DNA from: Plasmopara viticola
Lineage: Eukaryota > Oomycota > Peronosporomycetes > Peronosporales > Peronosporaceae
DNA length: 29,328 bases
Direction of reading: 5' to 3'
Assembly (NCBI GenBank): GCA_001695595.3
Contig: MBPM02000315.1
Coordinates: forward strand, 1-29,328
A model generated the notes under the pieces. It searched no databases. It was not told the origin of the DNA and saw nothing but the letters and a program-made list of their open reading frames with translations. Shown here one piece after another: positions 9,701-21,254 of the stretch. How positions within the stretch are numbered: position 1 is the stretch's first letter; every line of letters begins with the position of its first letter. The position numbers were made by a program, and so were the translations under genes.

Positions 9701-11899
9701 GCTCCAACAGACTTATTTTACACTTCGGTGTGGCTATATCGCATCTTTGCATGTATAGAGCGATAGAAAGGACGTATCTGTGGCCGTACAACGTTTCAGC
9801 GCTTCAACAGAATGATTATACACTTCGTCGTGGATCTATTACATCTTTGAATGTCTATAGCGATTGAATGGACGTATTTTTGGTCGTACAACGTCTCAGC
9901 GCTCCAACAGAATAATCATACACTTTTATGTTGCTCTTTTGCATCTGTGCATGTCTAGAGCTAAAGAAAGGACGTATCTGTGGCCGCACAACGTCTCAGT
10001 GCTCCAACAGACTAATTATACACTTCGTTTTGGCTATATCGCATCTTTGCATGTCTACAGCAATAAAAAGGACGTATCTATGGCCGTACAACGTCTCAGT
10101 GCTCCAACATACTTATTATACACTTCGTTGTGGCTATATCGCATCTTTGCATGTATACATCGATAGATAGTACGTATCTGTGGCCGTACAACGTCTCAGC
10201 GCTCCAACAGAATGATTATACACTTCGTCGTGGATCTCTTACATCTGTGCATGTCTAGAGCAAAAGAAAGGACGTATCTGTGGCCGTACAACGTCTCAGC
10301 CCTCCAACAGAATGCTTTTAAAATTCGTTGGGGCTCTATTGCATCTGTGCATGTCGAGAGCGATAGAAAGGGTGTATCTATGGCCGTACAACGTCCTGGC
10401 GTTCCAACAGAATGCTTTTACACTTCGATGTGGCTCTATCGCATCTGTAAATGTCTAGAGCGATAGAAAGGACGTATCTTTGGCCGTACAACGTCTCAGC
10501 GCTCCAACAGAATGATTATACACTACGATGTGGCTCTATCGCAACTGTGAATGTCTAAAGTGAAAGAAAAGGCGTATCTGTGGCCGTACAACGTCTCCGC
10601 GCTCCAACAGAATAATTATACACTTCGTTGAGGCTCTATTGCATCTGTGCATGTCTAGAGCGATAGAAAGGACGTATCTGTGGCCGTACAACATCTCAGC
10701 TCTTTAACAGAATAATTGTACACTAAGTTGGGGCTCTATTGCATCTGTGCATGTCTTGAGCGAAAGGGACGACGTATCTGTGGCCGTACAACGTCTCAGT
10801 GCTCCAACAGAATGATTATACACATCGTAGTTGCTCTATTGCATCTGTGCATGTCTAGAGCGATAGAAAGGACGTATCTATGGCCGTACAATGTCTCAGT
10901 GCTCCAACAGAAGTATTATACACTTCGTTGTGGCTCTATCGCATCTATGCATGTCTAGAGCGAAAGGGAGGACGTATCTGTGGCCGTACAACGTTTCAGC
11001 CCTCCAACAGAATGCTTTTACAATTCGTTGGGGCTCTATTGCATCTGTGCATGTCTAGAGCGATAGAAAGAACGTATCTTTGGCCGTACAATGTCTCAGT
11101 GCTCCAACAGAAGTAGTATACACTTCGTTGTTGCTCTATCGCATCTATGCATGTCTAGAGCGAAAGGGAGGACGTATTTGTGGCCGTACAACGTCTCAGT
11201 GCTCCAACAGAATAATTATACACTTCGCCGTGGCTCTATTTCTTATGTGCATGTCTAGAGCGATAGAAAGGACGTATCTATGGCCGTACAACGTCTCAGT
11301 GCTCCAACAGAATGATTATACACTTCGTTGTGGCTATATCGCATCTTTGCATGTATACAGCGATAGAAAGGACGTATCTGTGGCCGTACAACGTCTCAGT
11401 GCTCTATCAGAATGATTATACACTCCGATGTTGCTCTATCGCAACTGTGCATGTCTAAAGCGAAAGAAAGGACGTATGTGTGGCCGTACAACGTCTCAGT
11501 ACTCCAACAGAATCCTTATACACCTTTTTGTGGCGCTATTGCATCTGTGCATGTCTAGAGCAATTTGACAGACATATCTGTGGCCGTACAACATCCCAGC
11601 TCTTCAACAGAATAATTGTACATTAAGTTGGGGCTCTATTGCATCTGTGCATGTCTTGAGCAAAAGAAAGGACGTATTTGTGGCCGTACAACGTCCCAGC
11701 GCTCCAACAGAATGAGTATACACTTCGTTGTGGCTCTATCGCATCTGTGCATGTCTAAAGCGATAGAAAGGACGGATCTGTGGTCGTACAACGTCTCAGC
11801 GCACCACCAGAATAAATATTCACTTCGTTATTGCTCTATCGCATCTGTGCATGTCTAGGAGATGGAAAGGACGTATCTGTGGCCGTACAACGTCTCAGC
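9701..11899. repeat. Mixed monomers, regular 100-bp spacing
   Basis: About 22 units with no indel until one base is lost in GTCTAGGAGATGG near 11860. The pair at 9801-10000 (GCTTCAACAG with GATTGAATGG, then AATAATCATAC) is the one seen at 1591, 1791, 3190 and 3390, so the type is dispersed over 8 kb. Units at 10901 and 11101 share GCATCTATGCATG with GCGAAAGGGAGG. The unit at 10301 (ATGCTTTTAAAATTCG followed by GTCCTGGCG) anticipates units at 20165, 21555 and 22937. Confidence 0.82.
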
Positions 11900-12533
11900 G
11901 CTCTAACTGAATGATTAAACTCTTCGTTGGGGCTCTTTCGCGTCTGTGCATGTCTAGAGCAAATGAAAGGACGTATCTTTGGTCGTACAACGTCTTTGTG
12001 CTCCAACATACTTATTATACACTTCGTTGTGGCTATATCGCATCTTTGCATGTATACAGCGATAGAAAGGACGTATCTGTGGCCGTACAACGTCTCAGCC
12101 CTCCAACAAGATGCCTTTACACTTCGTTGTGGCTTTATCGCATCTTTGCATGTCTTGAGCGAAAGAAAGGACGTATCTGTGGCCGTACAACGTCTCAGCC
12201 CTCCAACAGAATGCTTTTACACTTCGTTGGGGCTCTATTGCTTCTGTGCATGTCTAGAGCGAAAGAAAGGACGTATCTGTGGCCGTACAACGTTTCAGCC
12301 CTCCAACAGAATGAGTATACACTTCGTTGGAGTGCTCCAACTGAATGCTGATACACTTCGTTGTGGATCTATTGCATCTGTACATGTCTAGAGCGATAGA
12401 AAGGACGTATCTGTGGCCGTACAACGTCTCAGTTCTCCAACAGAATGATTATACACTTCGATGTGGCTCTATTGCATCTGTGCATGTCTAGAGCGATAGA
12501 AAGGACGGATCTGTGGTCGTACAACGTCTCAGC
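11900..12533. repeat. 634-bp HOR, copy 1
   Basis: Six full monomers plus a 34-bp stub (12300-12333) that repeat at an offset of exactly 634 bp. The unit begins with GCTCTAACTG / GATTAAAC, followed by GCAAATGAAAGG with GTCTTTGTGCTCC, and by two CCCTCCAACA units. The stub and the unit after it (GCTCCAACTGAATGCTGATA) are diagnostic. Similarity to copy 2 fades near 12390, so the last monomer and a half is not shared. Confidence 0.9.
12300..12333. repeat. 34-bp truncated monomer, copy 1
   Basis: The unit runs to CGTTGG and is joined straight to AGTGCTCC. Monomer positions 31-96 are therefore missing (66 bp). This moves the phase from 0 to 34. The same junction occurs at 12934-12967, so the deletion happened before the 634-bp block was duplicated. 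Confidence 0.9.
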
Positions 12534-13024
12534 GCTCTAACAGAATGATTAAACACTTCGTTGGGGCTCTTTTGCATCTGTGCATGTCCAGAGCAAATGA
12601 AAGGACGTATCTTTGGTCGTACAACGTCTTTGTGCTCCAACATACTTATTATACACTTCGTTGTGGCTATATCGCATCTTTGCATGTATACAGCGATAGA
12701 AAGGACGTATCTGTGGCCGTACAACGTCTCAGCCCTCCAACAAAATGTCTTTACACTTCGTTGTGGCTCTATCGCATCTTTGCATGTCTTGAGCGAAAGA
12801 AAGAACGTATCTGTGGCCGTACAACGTCTCAGCCCTCCAACAGAATGCTTTTACACTTCGTTGGGGCTCTATTGCTTCTGTGCATGTCGAGAGCGAAAGA
12901 AAGGACGTATCTGTGGCCGTACAACGTTTCAGCCCTCCAACAGAATGAGTATACACTTCGTTGGAGTGCTCCAACTGAATGCTGATACACTTCGTTGTGG
13001 ATCTATTGCATCTGTACATGTCTA
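12534..13024. repeat. 634-bp HOR, copy 2
   Basis: Second copy of the 634-bp block, matching 11900-12390. It differs at a few sites, for example CCAGAGCAAATG for CTAGAGCAAATG and AAAATGTCTTT for AAGATGCCTTT. It carries the same 34-bp stub. After about 13024 it continues with a CTACAGCAATAAAAAGG unit that copy 1 lacks. The longest open frame of the window (12561-13133, 190 codons) spans this stub. It is a product of the phase shift, not a gene. Confidence 0.9.
12934..12967. repeat. 34-bp truncated monomer, copy 2
   Basis: Same stub and same junction (CGTTGG joined to AGTGCTCC) as at 12300-12333, 634 bp apart. It moves the phase from 34 to 68, which then holds without interruption to about 18268. 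Confidence 0.9.
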
Positions 13025-13767
13025 CAGCAATAAAAAGGACGTATCTATGGCCGTACAACGTCTCAGTGCTCCAACATACTTATTATACACTTCGTTGTGG
13101 CTATATCGCATCTTTGCATGTATACAGCGATAGAAAGGACGTATCTGTGGCCGTACAACGTCTCAGCGCTCCAACAGAATGATTATACACTTCGTCGTGG
13201 ATCTATTACATCTGTACATGTCTAGAGCGAAAGAAAGGACGTATCTGTGGCCGTACAACGTCTCAGCCCTCCAACAGAATGCTTTTACACTTCGTTGGGG
13301 CTCTATTGCATCTGTGCATGTCTAGAGCGATAGATAGGACGTATCTATGGCCGTACAACGTCCTAGCGCTCCAACAGAATTATTGTACACTTCGTTGTGG
13401 CTATATCGCATCTTTGCATGTCTAGAGCGATAGAAAGCACGTATCTGTGGCCGTACAACGTCTCAGCGCTCCAACAGAATGCTTATACACTTCGTTGTGG
13501 ATCTATTGCATCTTTGCATGTCTAGAGCGAAAGAAAGGACGTATCTGTGGTCGTACAACGTTTGAGCCCTCCAACAGAAGTATTATACACTTCGTTGTGG
13601 CTCTATTACATCTGTGCATGTCTAGAGGGAAAGAAAGGATGTATGTTTGTCCGTACAACGTCTCAGCGCTCCAACTGAATGCTTATACACTTCGTTGTGG
13701 CTCTATTGCATCTGTGCATGTCTAGAGCGATATAAAGGGCGTATTTACGGCCGTACAACGTCCTGGC
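13025..13767. repeat. Mixed monomers between two HOR blocks
   Basis: Seven to eight 100-bp units in phase 68. The pair CTACAGCAATAAAAAGG / CCAACATACTTATTATAC followed by GTATACAGCGATAG is a common two-unit cassette also found near 10046, 14425, 15420, 16425, 19625 and 26870. No HOR of its own was found here. Confidence 0.8.
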
Positions 13768-15240
13768 GCTCCAACATAATTTTTGTACACTTCGATGTGG
13801 CTCTATCGCATCTGTACATGTCTAGAGCGATAGAAAGGACGTATCTTTGGCCGTACAACGTCCCAGTGCTCCAACAGAATGATTATACACTCCGATGTGG
13901 CTCTATCGCAACTGTGCATGTCTAAAGCGAAAGAAAGGACGTATCTGTGGCCGTACAACGTCTCAGTACTCCAACAAAATCCTTATACACCTTTTTGTGG
14001 CGCTATTGCATCTGTGCATGTCTAGAGCGATCGAACAGACGTAACTGTGGCCGTACAACATCTCAGCTCTTCAACAGAATAATTGTACACTAAGTTGGGG
14101 CTCTATTGCATCTGTGCATGTCTTGAGCGAAAGAAAGGATGTATCTGTGGCCGTACAACGTCCCAGCGCTCCAACAGAATGAGTATACACTTCGTAGTTG
14201 CTCTATTGCATCTGTGCATGTCTAGAGCGATAGAAAGGACGTATCTATGGCCGTACAATGTCTCAGCGCTCCAACAGAAGTATTAAACACTTTGTTGTGG
14301 CTCTATCGCATCTATGCATGTCTAGAGCAAAAGGGAGGACGTATCTGTAGCCGTACAACGTCTCAGCGCTCCAACAGAATGATTATACACTCCGTTGTGG
14401 CTCTATCGCATCTGTGCATGTCTACAGCGATAAAAAAGACGTACCTATGGCCGTACAACGTCTCAGTGCTCCAACAGACTTATTATACACTTCGTTGTGG
14501 CTATATCGCATCTTTGCATGTATACAGCGATAGAAAGGACGTATCTGTGGCCGTACAACATCTCAGCTCTTCAACAGAATAATTGTACACTAAGTTGGGG
14601 CTCTATCGCATCTGTGCATGTCTAGAGCGAAAGAAAGGACGTATCTGTGGCCGTACAACGTCTCAGCCCTCCAACAGAATGCTTTTACAATTCGTTGGGG
14701 CTCTATTGGATCTGTGCATGTCTAGAGCGATAGAAAGGGCGTATCTATGGCCGTACAACGTCCTGGCGCTCCAACAGAATTATTGTACACTTCGATGTGG
14801 CTATATCGCATCTTTGCATGTCTAGAGCGATAGAAAGGACGTATCTGTGGCCGTACAACGTCTCAGCCCTCCAACAAAATGCCTTTACACTTCGTTGTGG
14901 CTCTATCGCATCTTTGCATGTCTTGAGCGAAAGGAAGGACGTATTTGTGGCCGTACAACGTCTCAGCCAACCAACACAATGATTATTCACTTCGTCGTGG
15001 ATCTATTACATCTTTGAATGTCTAGAGCGATACAAAGGACGGATCTGTGGTCGTACAACGTCTCAGCGCACCACCGGAATAAATATACACTTCGTTATTG
15101 CTCTATCGCATCTGTGCATGTCTAGCGAGATGGAAAGGACGTATCTGTAGCCGTACAACGTCTCAGCGCTCTAACTGAATTGTTATACACTTCGTTGGGG
15201 CTCTTTTGCATCTGTGCATGTCTTGAGCTAAAGAAAGGAC
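13768..15240. repeat. 2-kb HOR, copy 1
   Basis: About 15 monomers that reappear in the same order exactly 2000 bp downstream (15768-17240). Diagnostic units are CTCCGATG with GCAACTGTGC, ATCCTTATACACCTTTTTG, GATCGAACAGACGTAAC, TCTTCAACAG with CACTAAGTTGG (twice, at 14068 and 14568), GCAAAAGGGAGG, and GCCAACCAACAC. No indel separates the two copies, so their offset is constant. Confidence 0.92.
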
Positions 15241-15767
15241 GTATCTGTGGCCGCACAACGTCTCAGTGCTCCAACAGAATGATTATACACTTCGTTGTGG
15301 CTATATCGCATCTGTACATGTCTAGAGCGATAGAAAGGACGTATCGTTGGCCGTACAATGTCCCAGCGCTCCAACAGAATGAATATACACTCCGATGTGG
15401 CTCTATCGCATCTGTGCATGTCTACAGCGATAAAAAGGACGTATCTATGGCCGTACAACTTCTCAGTGCTCCAACAGACTTATTCTACACTTCGTTTTGG
15501 CTCTATCGCATCTTTGCATGTATACAGCGATAGAAAGGACGTATCTGTGGCCGTACAACGTCTAAGCGCTCCAACAGAATGATTATACACTTCGTCGTGG
15601 ATCTCTTACATCTTTGCATGTCTAGAGCGAAAGAAAGGACGTATCTGTGGCCGTACAACGTCTCAGCCCTCCAACAGAATGCTTTTACAATTCGTTGGGG
15701 CTCTATTGGATCTGTGCATGTCTAGAGCGATAGAAAGGGCGTATCTATGGCCGTACAACGTCCTGGC
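15241..15767. repeat. Spacer monomers of the 2-kb HOR
   Basis: Five monomers that complete the 2000-bp unit. The unit at 15668 (CCCTCCAACAG with TTTTACAATTCG and TATTGGATCTG, ending GTCCTGGCG) is nearly the same as those at 14668 and 16668, giving a 1000-bp echo inside the 2-kb repeat. The monomers at 15268 and 15368 match 17268 and 17368 only loosely. Confidence 0.8.
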
Positions 15768-17240
15768 GCTCCAACAGAATTTTTGTACACTTCGATGTGG
15801 CTCTATCGCATCTGTACATGTCTAGAGTGATAGAAAGGACGTATCTTTGGCCGTACAACGTCTCAGCGCTCCAATAGAATGATTATACACTCCGATGTGG
15901 CTCTATCGCAACTGTGCATGTCTAAAGCGAAAGAAAGGACGTATCTGTGGCCGTACAAGGTCTCAGTACTCCAACAGAATCCTTATACACCTTTTTGTGG
16001 CGCTATTGCATCTGTGCATGTCTAGAGCGATCAACAAGACGTAACTGTGGCCGTACAACATCTCAGCTCTTCAACAGAATAATTGTACACTAAGTTGGGG
16101 CTCTATTGCATCTGTGCATGTCTTGACCGAAAGAAAGGTTGTATCTGTGGTCGTACAACGTCCCAGCGCTCCAACAGAATGAGTATACACTTCGTAGTTG
16201 CTCTATTGCATCTGTGCATGTCTAGAGCGATAGAAAGGACGTATCTATGGCCGTACAATGTCTCAGCGCTCCAACAGAAGTATTATACACTTTGTTGTGG
16301 CTCTATCGCATCTATGCATGTCTAGAGCAAAAGGGAGGACGCATCTGTAGCCGTACAACGTCTCAGCGCTCCAACAGAATGATTATAAACTCCGTTGTGG
16401 CTCTATCGCATCTGTGCATGTCTACAGCGATAAAAAGGACGTATCTATGGCCGTACAACGTCTCAGTGCTCCAAAAGACTTATTATACACTTCGTTGTGG
16501 CTATATCGCATCTTTGCATGTATACAGCGATAGAAAGGACGTATCTGTGGCCGTACAACATCTCAGCTCTTCAACAGAATAATTGAACACTAAGTTGGGG
16601 CTCTATCGCATCTGTGCATGTCTAGAGCGAAAGAAAGGACGTATCTGTGGCCGTACAACGTCTCAGCCCTCCAACAGAATGCTTTTACAATTCGTTGGGG
16701 CTCTATTGGATCTGTGCATGTCTAGAGCGATAGAAAGGGCGTATCTATGGCCGTACAACGTCCTGGCGCTCCAACAGAATTATTGTACACTTCGATGTGG
16801 CTCTATCGCATCTTTGCATGTCTAGAGCGATAGAAAGGACGTATCTTTGGCCGTACAACGTCTCAGCCCTCCAACAAAATGCCTTTACACTTCGTTGTGG
16901 CTCTATCGCATCTTTGCATGTCTTGAGCGAAAGGAAGGACGTATTTGTGGCCGTACAACGTCTCAGCCAACCAACAGAATGATTATTCACTTCGTCGTGG
17001 ATCTATTACATCTTTGAATGTCTAGAGCGATACAAAGGACGGATCTGTGGTCGTACAACGTCTCAGCGCACCACCGGAATAAATATACACTTCGTTATTG
17101 CTCTATCGCATCTGTGCATGTCTAGAGAGATGGAAAGGACGTATCTGTAGCCGTACAACGTCTCAGCGCTCTAACTGAATGATTAAACACTTCGTTGGGG
17201 CTCTTTCGCATCTGTGCATGTCTAGAGCTAAAGAAAGGAC
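15768..17240. repeat. 2-kb HOR, copy 2
   Basis: Second copy of 13768-15240 in unchanged phase 68. Differences are mostly single bases. One is a local rearrangement of equal length, GATCAACAAGACG here for GATCGAACAGACG in copy 1. From 16968 onward the sequence also serves as the source or product of a 900-bp duplication (17868). Confidence 0.92.
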
Positions 17241-17867
17241 GTATCTGTGGCCGCACAACGTCTCAGTGCTCCAACACACTAATTATACACTTCGTTGTGG
17301 CTATATCGCATCTGTACATGTCTAGAGCGAAAGAAAGGACGACTCTTTGGCCGTACGACGTCCCAGCGCTCCAACAGAATGATTATACACTCCGATGTGG
17401 CTCAATTGCTTCTGTGCAAGTATAGAGCGATAGAAAGGACGTATCTTTGGCCATACAACGTCCCAGTGCTCCAACAGAATAATTATTCGCTTCGATGTGG
17501 CTCTATCGCATCTGTGCATGTCTACAGCGATAAAAAGGACGTGTCTATGGCCGTACAACGTCTCAGTGCTCCAACAGACTTATTATACACTTCGTTATCG
17601 CTATATCGCATCTGTGCATGTCTTGAGCGATAGATAGGACGTATCTATGGCCGTTTAATGTCTCAGCGCTCCAACAGAAGTATTATACACTTCGTCGTTG
17701 ATCTATTACATCCTTGAATGTTTTTATTGATAGAAAGGACGTGACTGTGGTCGTACAACGTCTCAGCGCTCCAACAGAGTAATCATACCCTTCGTTGTTG
17801 CTCTTTTGCATCTGTGCATGTCTAGAGCGAAAGGAAGGACGTATCTGTGGCCTTACAACGTCTCAGC
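17241..17867. repeat. Monomers between the 900-bp copies
   Basis: Six units. 17368-17567 carry the rare GTGCAAGTATAGAGCG and a GATAAAAAGGACGTGTC unit. 17668 has CGTCGTTGATC with TTTTTATTGATAG. The unit at 17768 has GAGTAATCATACC. This set is duplicated with changes at 18466-18866, about 1098 bp downstream. Confidence 0.8.
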
Positions 17868-18267
17868 CAACCAACAGAATGATTATTCACTTCGTCGTGG
17901 ATCTATTACATCTTTGAATGTCTAGAGCGATAGAAAGGACGGATCTGTGGTCGTACAACGTCTCAGCGCACCACCAGAATAAATATACACTTCGTTATTG
18001 CTCTATCGCATCTGTGCATGTCTAGAGAGATGGAAAGGACGTATCCGTGGCCGTACAACGTCTCAGCGCTCTAACTGAATGATTAAACACTTCGTTGGGG
18101 CTCTTTTGCATCTGTGCATGTCTAGAGCTAAAGTAAGGACGTATCTGTGGCCGCACAACGTCTCAGTGCTCCAACAGACTAATTATACACTTCGTTGTGG
18201 CTATATCGCATCTGTACATGTCTAGAGCGATAGAAAGGACGTATCTTTGGCCGTACGACGTCCCAGC
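17868..18267. repeat. 900-bp duplication of 16968-17367
   Basis: Four monomers match 16968-17367 at an offset of 900: GCCAACCAACAG with GATTATTCAC, CACCACCAGAATAAATA, GCTCTAACTG with GATTAAACAC, and CTAATTATAC. The copies differ at several single bases, for example GATAGAAAGG for GATACAAAGG. Confidence 0.87.
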
Positions 18268-18865
18268 GCTCCAACAGAACGATTATACACTCCGATGTGG
18301 CTCTATCGCAACTGTGCATGTCTAAAGGGAATGAAAGGACGTATCTAGGCCGTACAACGTTCCAGCCCTCCAACAGAATGCGTATACACTCCGTTGGGCT
18401 CTATCGCATCTATGCATGTCTAGAGCGAAAGGGAGGACGTATCTGTGGCCGTACAACGTCTCAGTGCTCCAACAGAATAATTATACACTTCGCCGTGGCT
18501 CTATTGCTCCTGTGCAAGTATAGAGCGATAGAAAGGACGTATCTTTAGCCGTACAACGTCCCAGTGCTCGAACAGAATAATTATACACTTCGCCGTGGCT
18601 CTATCGCATCTGTGCATGTATACAGCGATTAAAAGGACGTGTCTATGGCCGTACAACGTCTCAGTGCTCCAACAGACTTATTATACACTTCGTTATCGCT
18701 ATATCGCATCTGTGCATGTCTACAGCGATTAAAAGGACGTATCTATGGCCGTTTAATGTCTCAGCGCTCCAACAGAAGTATTATACACTTCGTCGTTGAT
18801 CTATTACATCCTTGAATGCTTTTAGCGATAGAAAGGACGTGACTGTGGTCGTACAACGTCTCAGC
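18268..18865. repeat. Copy of 17.4-17.8 kb with two small indels
   Basis: Two one-base losses (GTATCTAGGCC near 18345 and CCGTTGGGCTC near 18395) shift the phase from 68 to 66. They end the 53-monomer run of exact 100-bp units. The unit at 18766 with GTTTAATGTC, CGTCGTTGATC and CATCCTTGAATG repeats 17668 at an offset of 1098 bp. Two adjacent units at 18466 and 18566 share CGCCGTGGCTC. Confidence 0.85.
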
Positions 18866-19899
18866 GCTCCAACAGAGTAATCATACACTTCGTTGTTGCT
18901 CTTTTGCATCTGTGCATGTCTAGAGCGAAAGAAAGGACGTATCTGTGGCCGTACAACGTCCCAGCGCTCCAACAGAATATTTATACACTTCGTTGTGGCT
19001 CTATCGCATCTGTGCATGTCTAGAGCGATAGAAAGGACGGATCTGTGGTCGTACAACGTCTCAGCGCACCACCAGAATAAATATACACTTCGTTATTGCT
19101 CTATTGCCTCTGTGCATGTCTAGAGAGATGGAAAGGACGTATCTGTGGCCGTACAACGTCTCAGCGCTCTAACTGAATGATTAAACACTTCGTTGGGGCT
19201 CTTTTGCATCTTTGCATGTCTAGAGCGAAAGGTAGGACGTATCTATGGCCGTACAACGTCTCAGTGCTCTAATTGAATGATTATGCACTTCGCTGTGGCT
19301 CTTTTGCTTCTGTGCATGTCTAGAGCGAAAGAAAGGACGTATCTTTGGCCGTACAACGTCCCATTGCTCTAACAGAATGATTATACACTTCGATGTGGCT
19401 CTATCGCATCTGTGCATGTCTAGAGCGAAAGAAAGGACGTATCTATGGCCGTACAACGTTTCATCCCTCCAACAGAATGAGTATACACTTCGATGTGGCT
19501 CTATTGCTTCTGTGCATGTCGAGAGCGATAGAAAGGACGTGTCTGTGGCCGTACAATGTCTCAGCGATCCAACAGAAGTATTATACACTTCGATGTGGCT
19601 CTATCGCATCTGTGCATGTCTACAGCAATAAAAAGGACGTATCTATGGCCGTAAAACGTCTCAGTGCTCCAACAGACTTATTATACACTTCGTTGTGGCT
19701 ATATCGCATCTTTGCATGTATAGAGCGATAGAAAGGACGTATCTGTGGCCGTACAACGTCTTAGCCAACCAACAGAATGATAATTCAGTTCGTCGTGGAT
19801 CTATTACATCTTTGAATGTCTAGAGCGATAGAAAGGACGTATCTGTGGTCGTACAACGTCTCAGCGCACCACCAGGATAAATATACACTTCGTTATTGC
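18866..19899. repeat. Mixed monomers, phase 66
   Basis: Ten units including two of the CACCACCAG subtype (19066 and the variant CACCACCAGGATAAATA at 19866), one GCTCTAACTG follower (19166) and an unusual GCTCTAATTG unit at 19266. 100-bp spacing is intact throughout. The ordering is not repeated elsewhere as a block. Confidence 0.8.
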
Positions 19900-21254
19900 T
19901 CTATCGCATCTGTGCATGTCTTCAGCAATAAAAAGGACGTATCTATGGCCGTACAACGTCTCAGTGCTCCAACATTCTTATTATACACTTCGTTGTGGCT
20001 ATATCGCATCTTTGCATGTATTCATCGATAGAAAGGACGTATCTTTGGCCGTACAATGTCTCAGCGCTCCAACAGAATGATTATACACTTCGTCGTGGAT
20101 CTATTACATCTGTGCATGTCTAGAGCGAAAGAAAGGACGTATCTGTGGCCGTACAACGTCTCAGCCCTCCAACAGAATGCTTTTAAAATTCGTTGGGGCT
20201 CTATTGCATCTGTGCATGTCTAAAGCGATAGAAAGGGCGTAACTATGGCCGTACAACGTCCTGGCGCTCCAACAGAATTATTGTACACTTCGATGTGGCT
20301 CTATCGCATCTGTACATGTCTAGAGCGATTGAAAGGACGTATCTTTGGCCGCACAACGTCTCAGCGCTCCAGCAGAATGATCAGACAATTCGTTGTGGCT
20401 GCATTGCATCTGTGCATGTCTAAAGCGATAGAAAGGACGTATTTTGGCCGTGCAACGCCTCAGCCCTCCAACAGAATGAGTATGTGGCTCTATTGCTTCT
20501 GTGCATGTCGAGAGCGATAGAAAGGACGTATCTGTGGCCGTACAACGTCCCAGCGCTCTAACAGAATGAGTATACACTTCGTAGTTGCTCTATTGCATCT
20601 GTGCATGTCTAGAGCGATAGAAAGGACGTATCTATGGCCGTACAATGTCTCAGCGCTCCAACAGAAGTATTATACACTTCGTTGTGGCTCTATCGCATCT
20701 ATGCATGTCTAGAGCGAAAGAGAGGACGTATCTGTGGCCGTACAACGTCTCAGCGCTCCAACAGAATGATAATACACTTCGCCGTGGCTCTATTGCTTCT
20801 GTGCATGTCTAGAGCGATAGAAAGGACGTATCTATGGCCGTACAACGTCTCAGAGCTCCAACAGACTTATTATACACTTCGTTGTGGCTATATCGCATCT
20901 TTGCATGTATACAGCAATAGAAAGGACGTATCTGTGGCCGTACAACGTCTCAGCGCTCCAACAGAATGATTATACACTTCGTCGTGGATCTATCGCATCT
21001 GTGCATATCTACAGCAATACAAAGGACGTATCTATGGCCGTAAAACGTCTCAGTGCTCCAACAGAAGTATTATACACTTCGTTCTGGCTCTATCGCATCT
21101 GTTCATGTCTATAGCGATAGAAAGGACGTATTTTTGGCCGTACAACGTCCCAGTGCTCCAACAGAATGATTATATACTTCGTCGTGGATCTATTACATCT
21201 TTGAATGTCTAGAGCAAAAGAAAGGACGTGTCTGTGGCCGTACAATGTCTCAGC
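19900..21254. repeat. 1.39-kb HOR, copy 1
   Basis: Matches the following block at an offset of 1389 bp from CTTCAGCAATAAAAAGG (about 19920 and 21309) through ATGCTTTTAAAATTCG, GGGCGTAACTATGG and CAGCAGAATGATCAGACAAT (20373 and 21762). It contains one unit shortened by ten bases near 20482, where the CACTTCG stretch is lost. After 20465 copy 2 has two additional monomers, so the offset rises to about 1599 before deletions reduce it again. Confidence 0.87.

Noticed and set aside
12561..13133. Longest open frame, 190 codons
   Set aside because: It crosses the 34-bp truncated monomer, which happens to switch the frame past the usual stop. The translated product is again the satellite read in successive frames. 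Copy 1 of the same HOR has only a shorter version.
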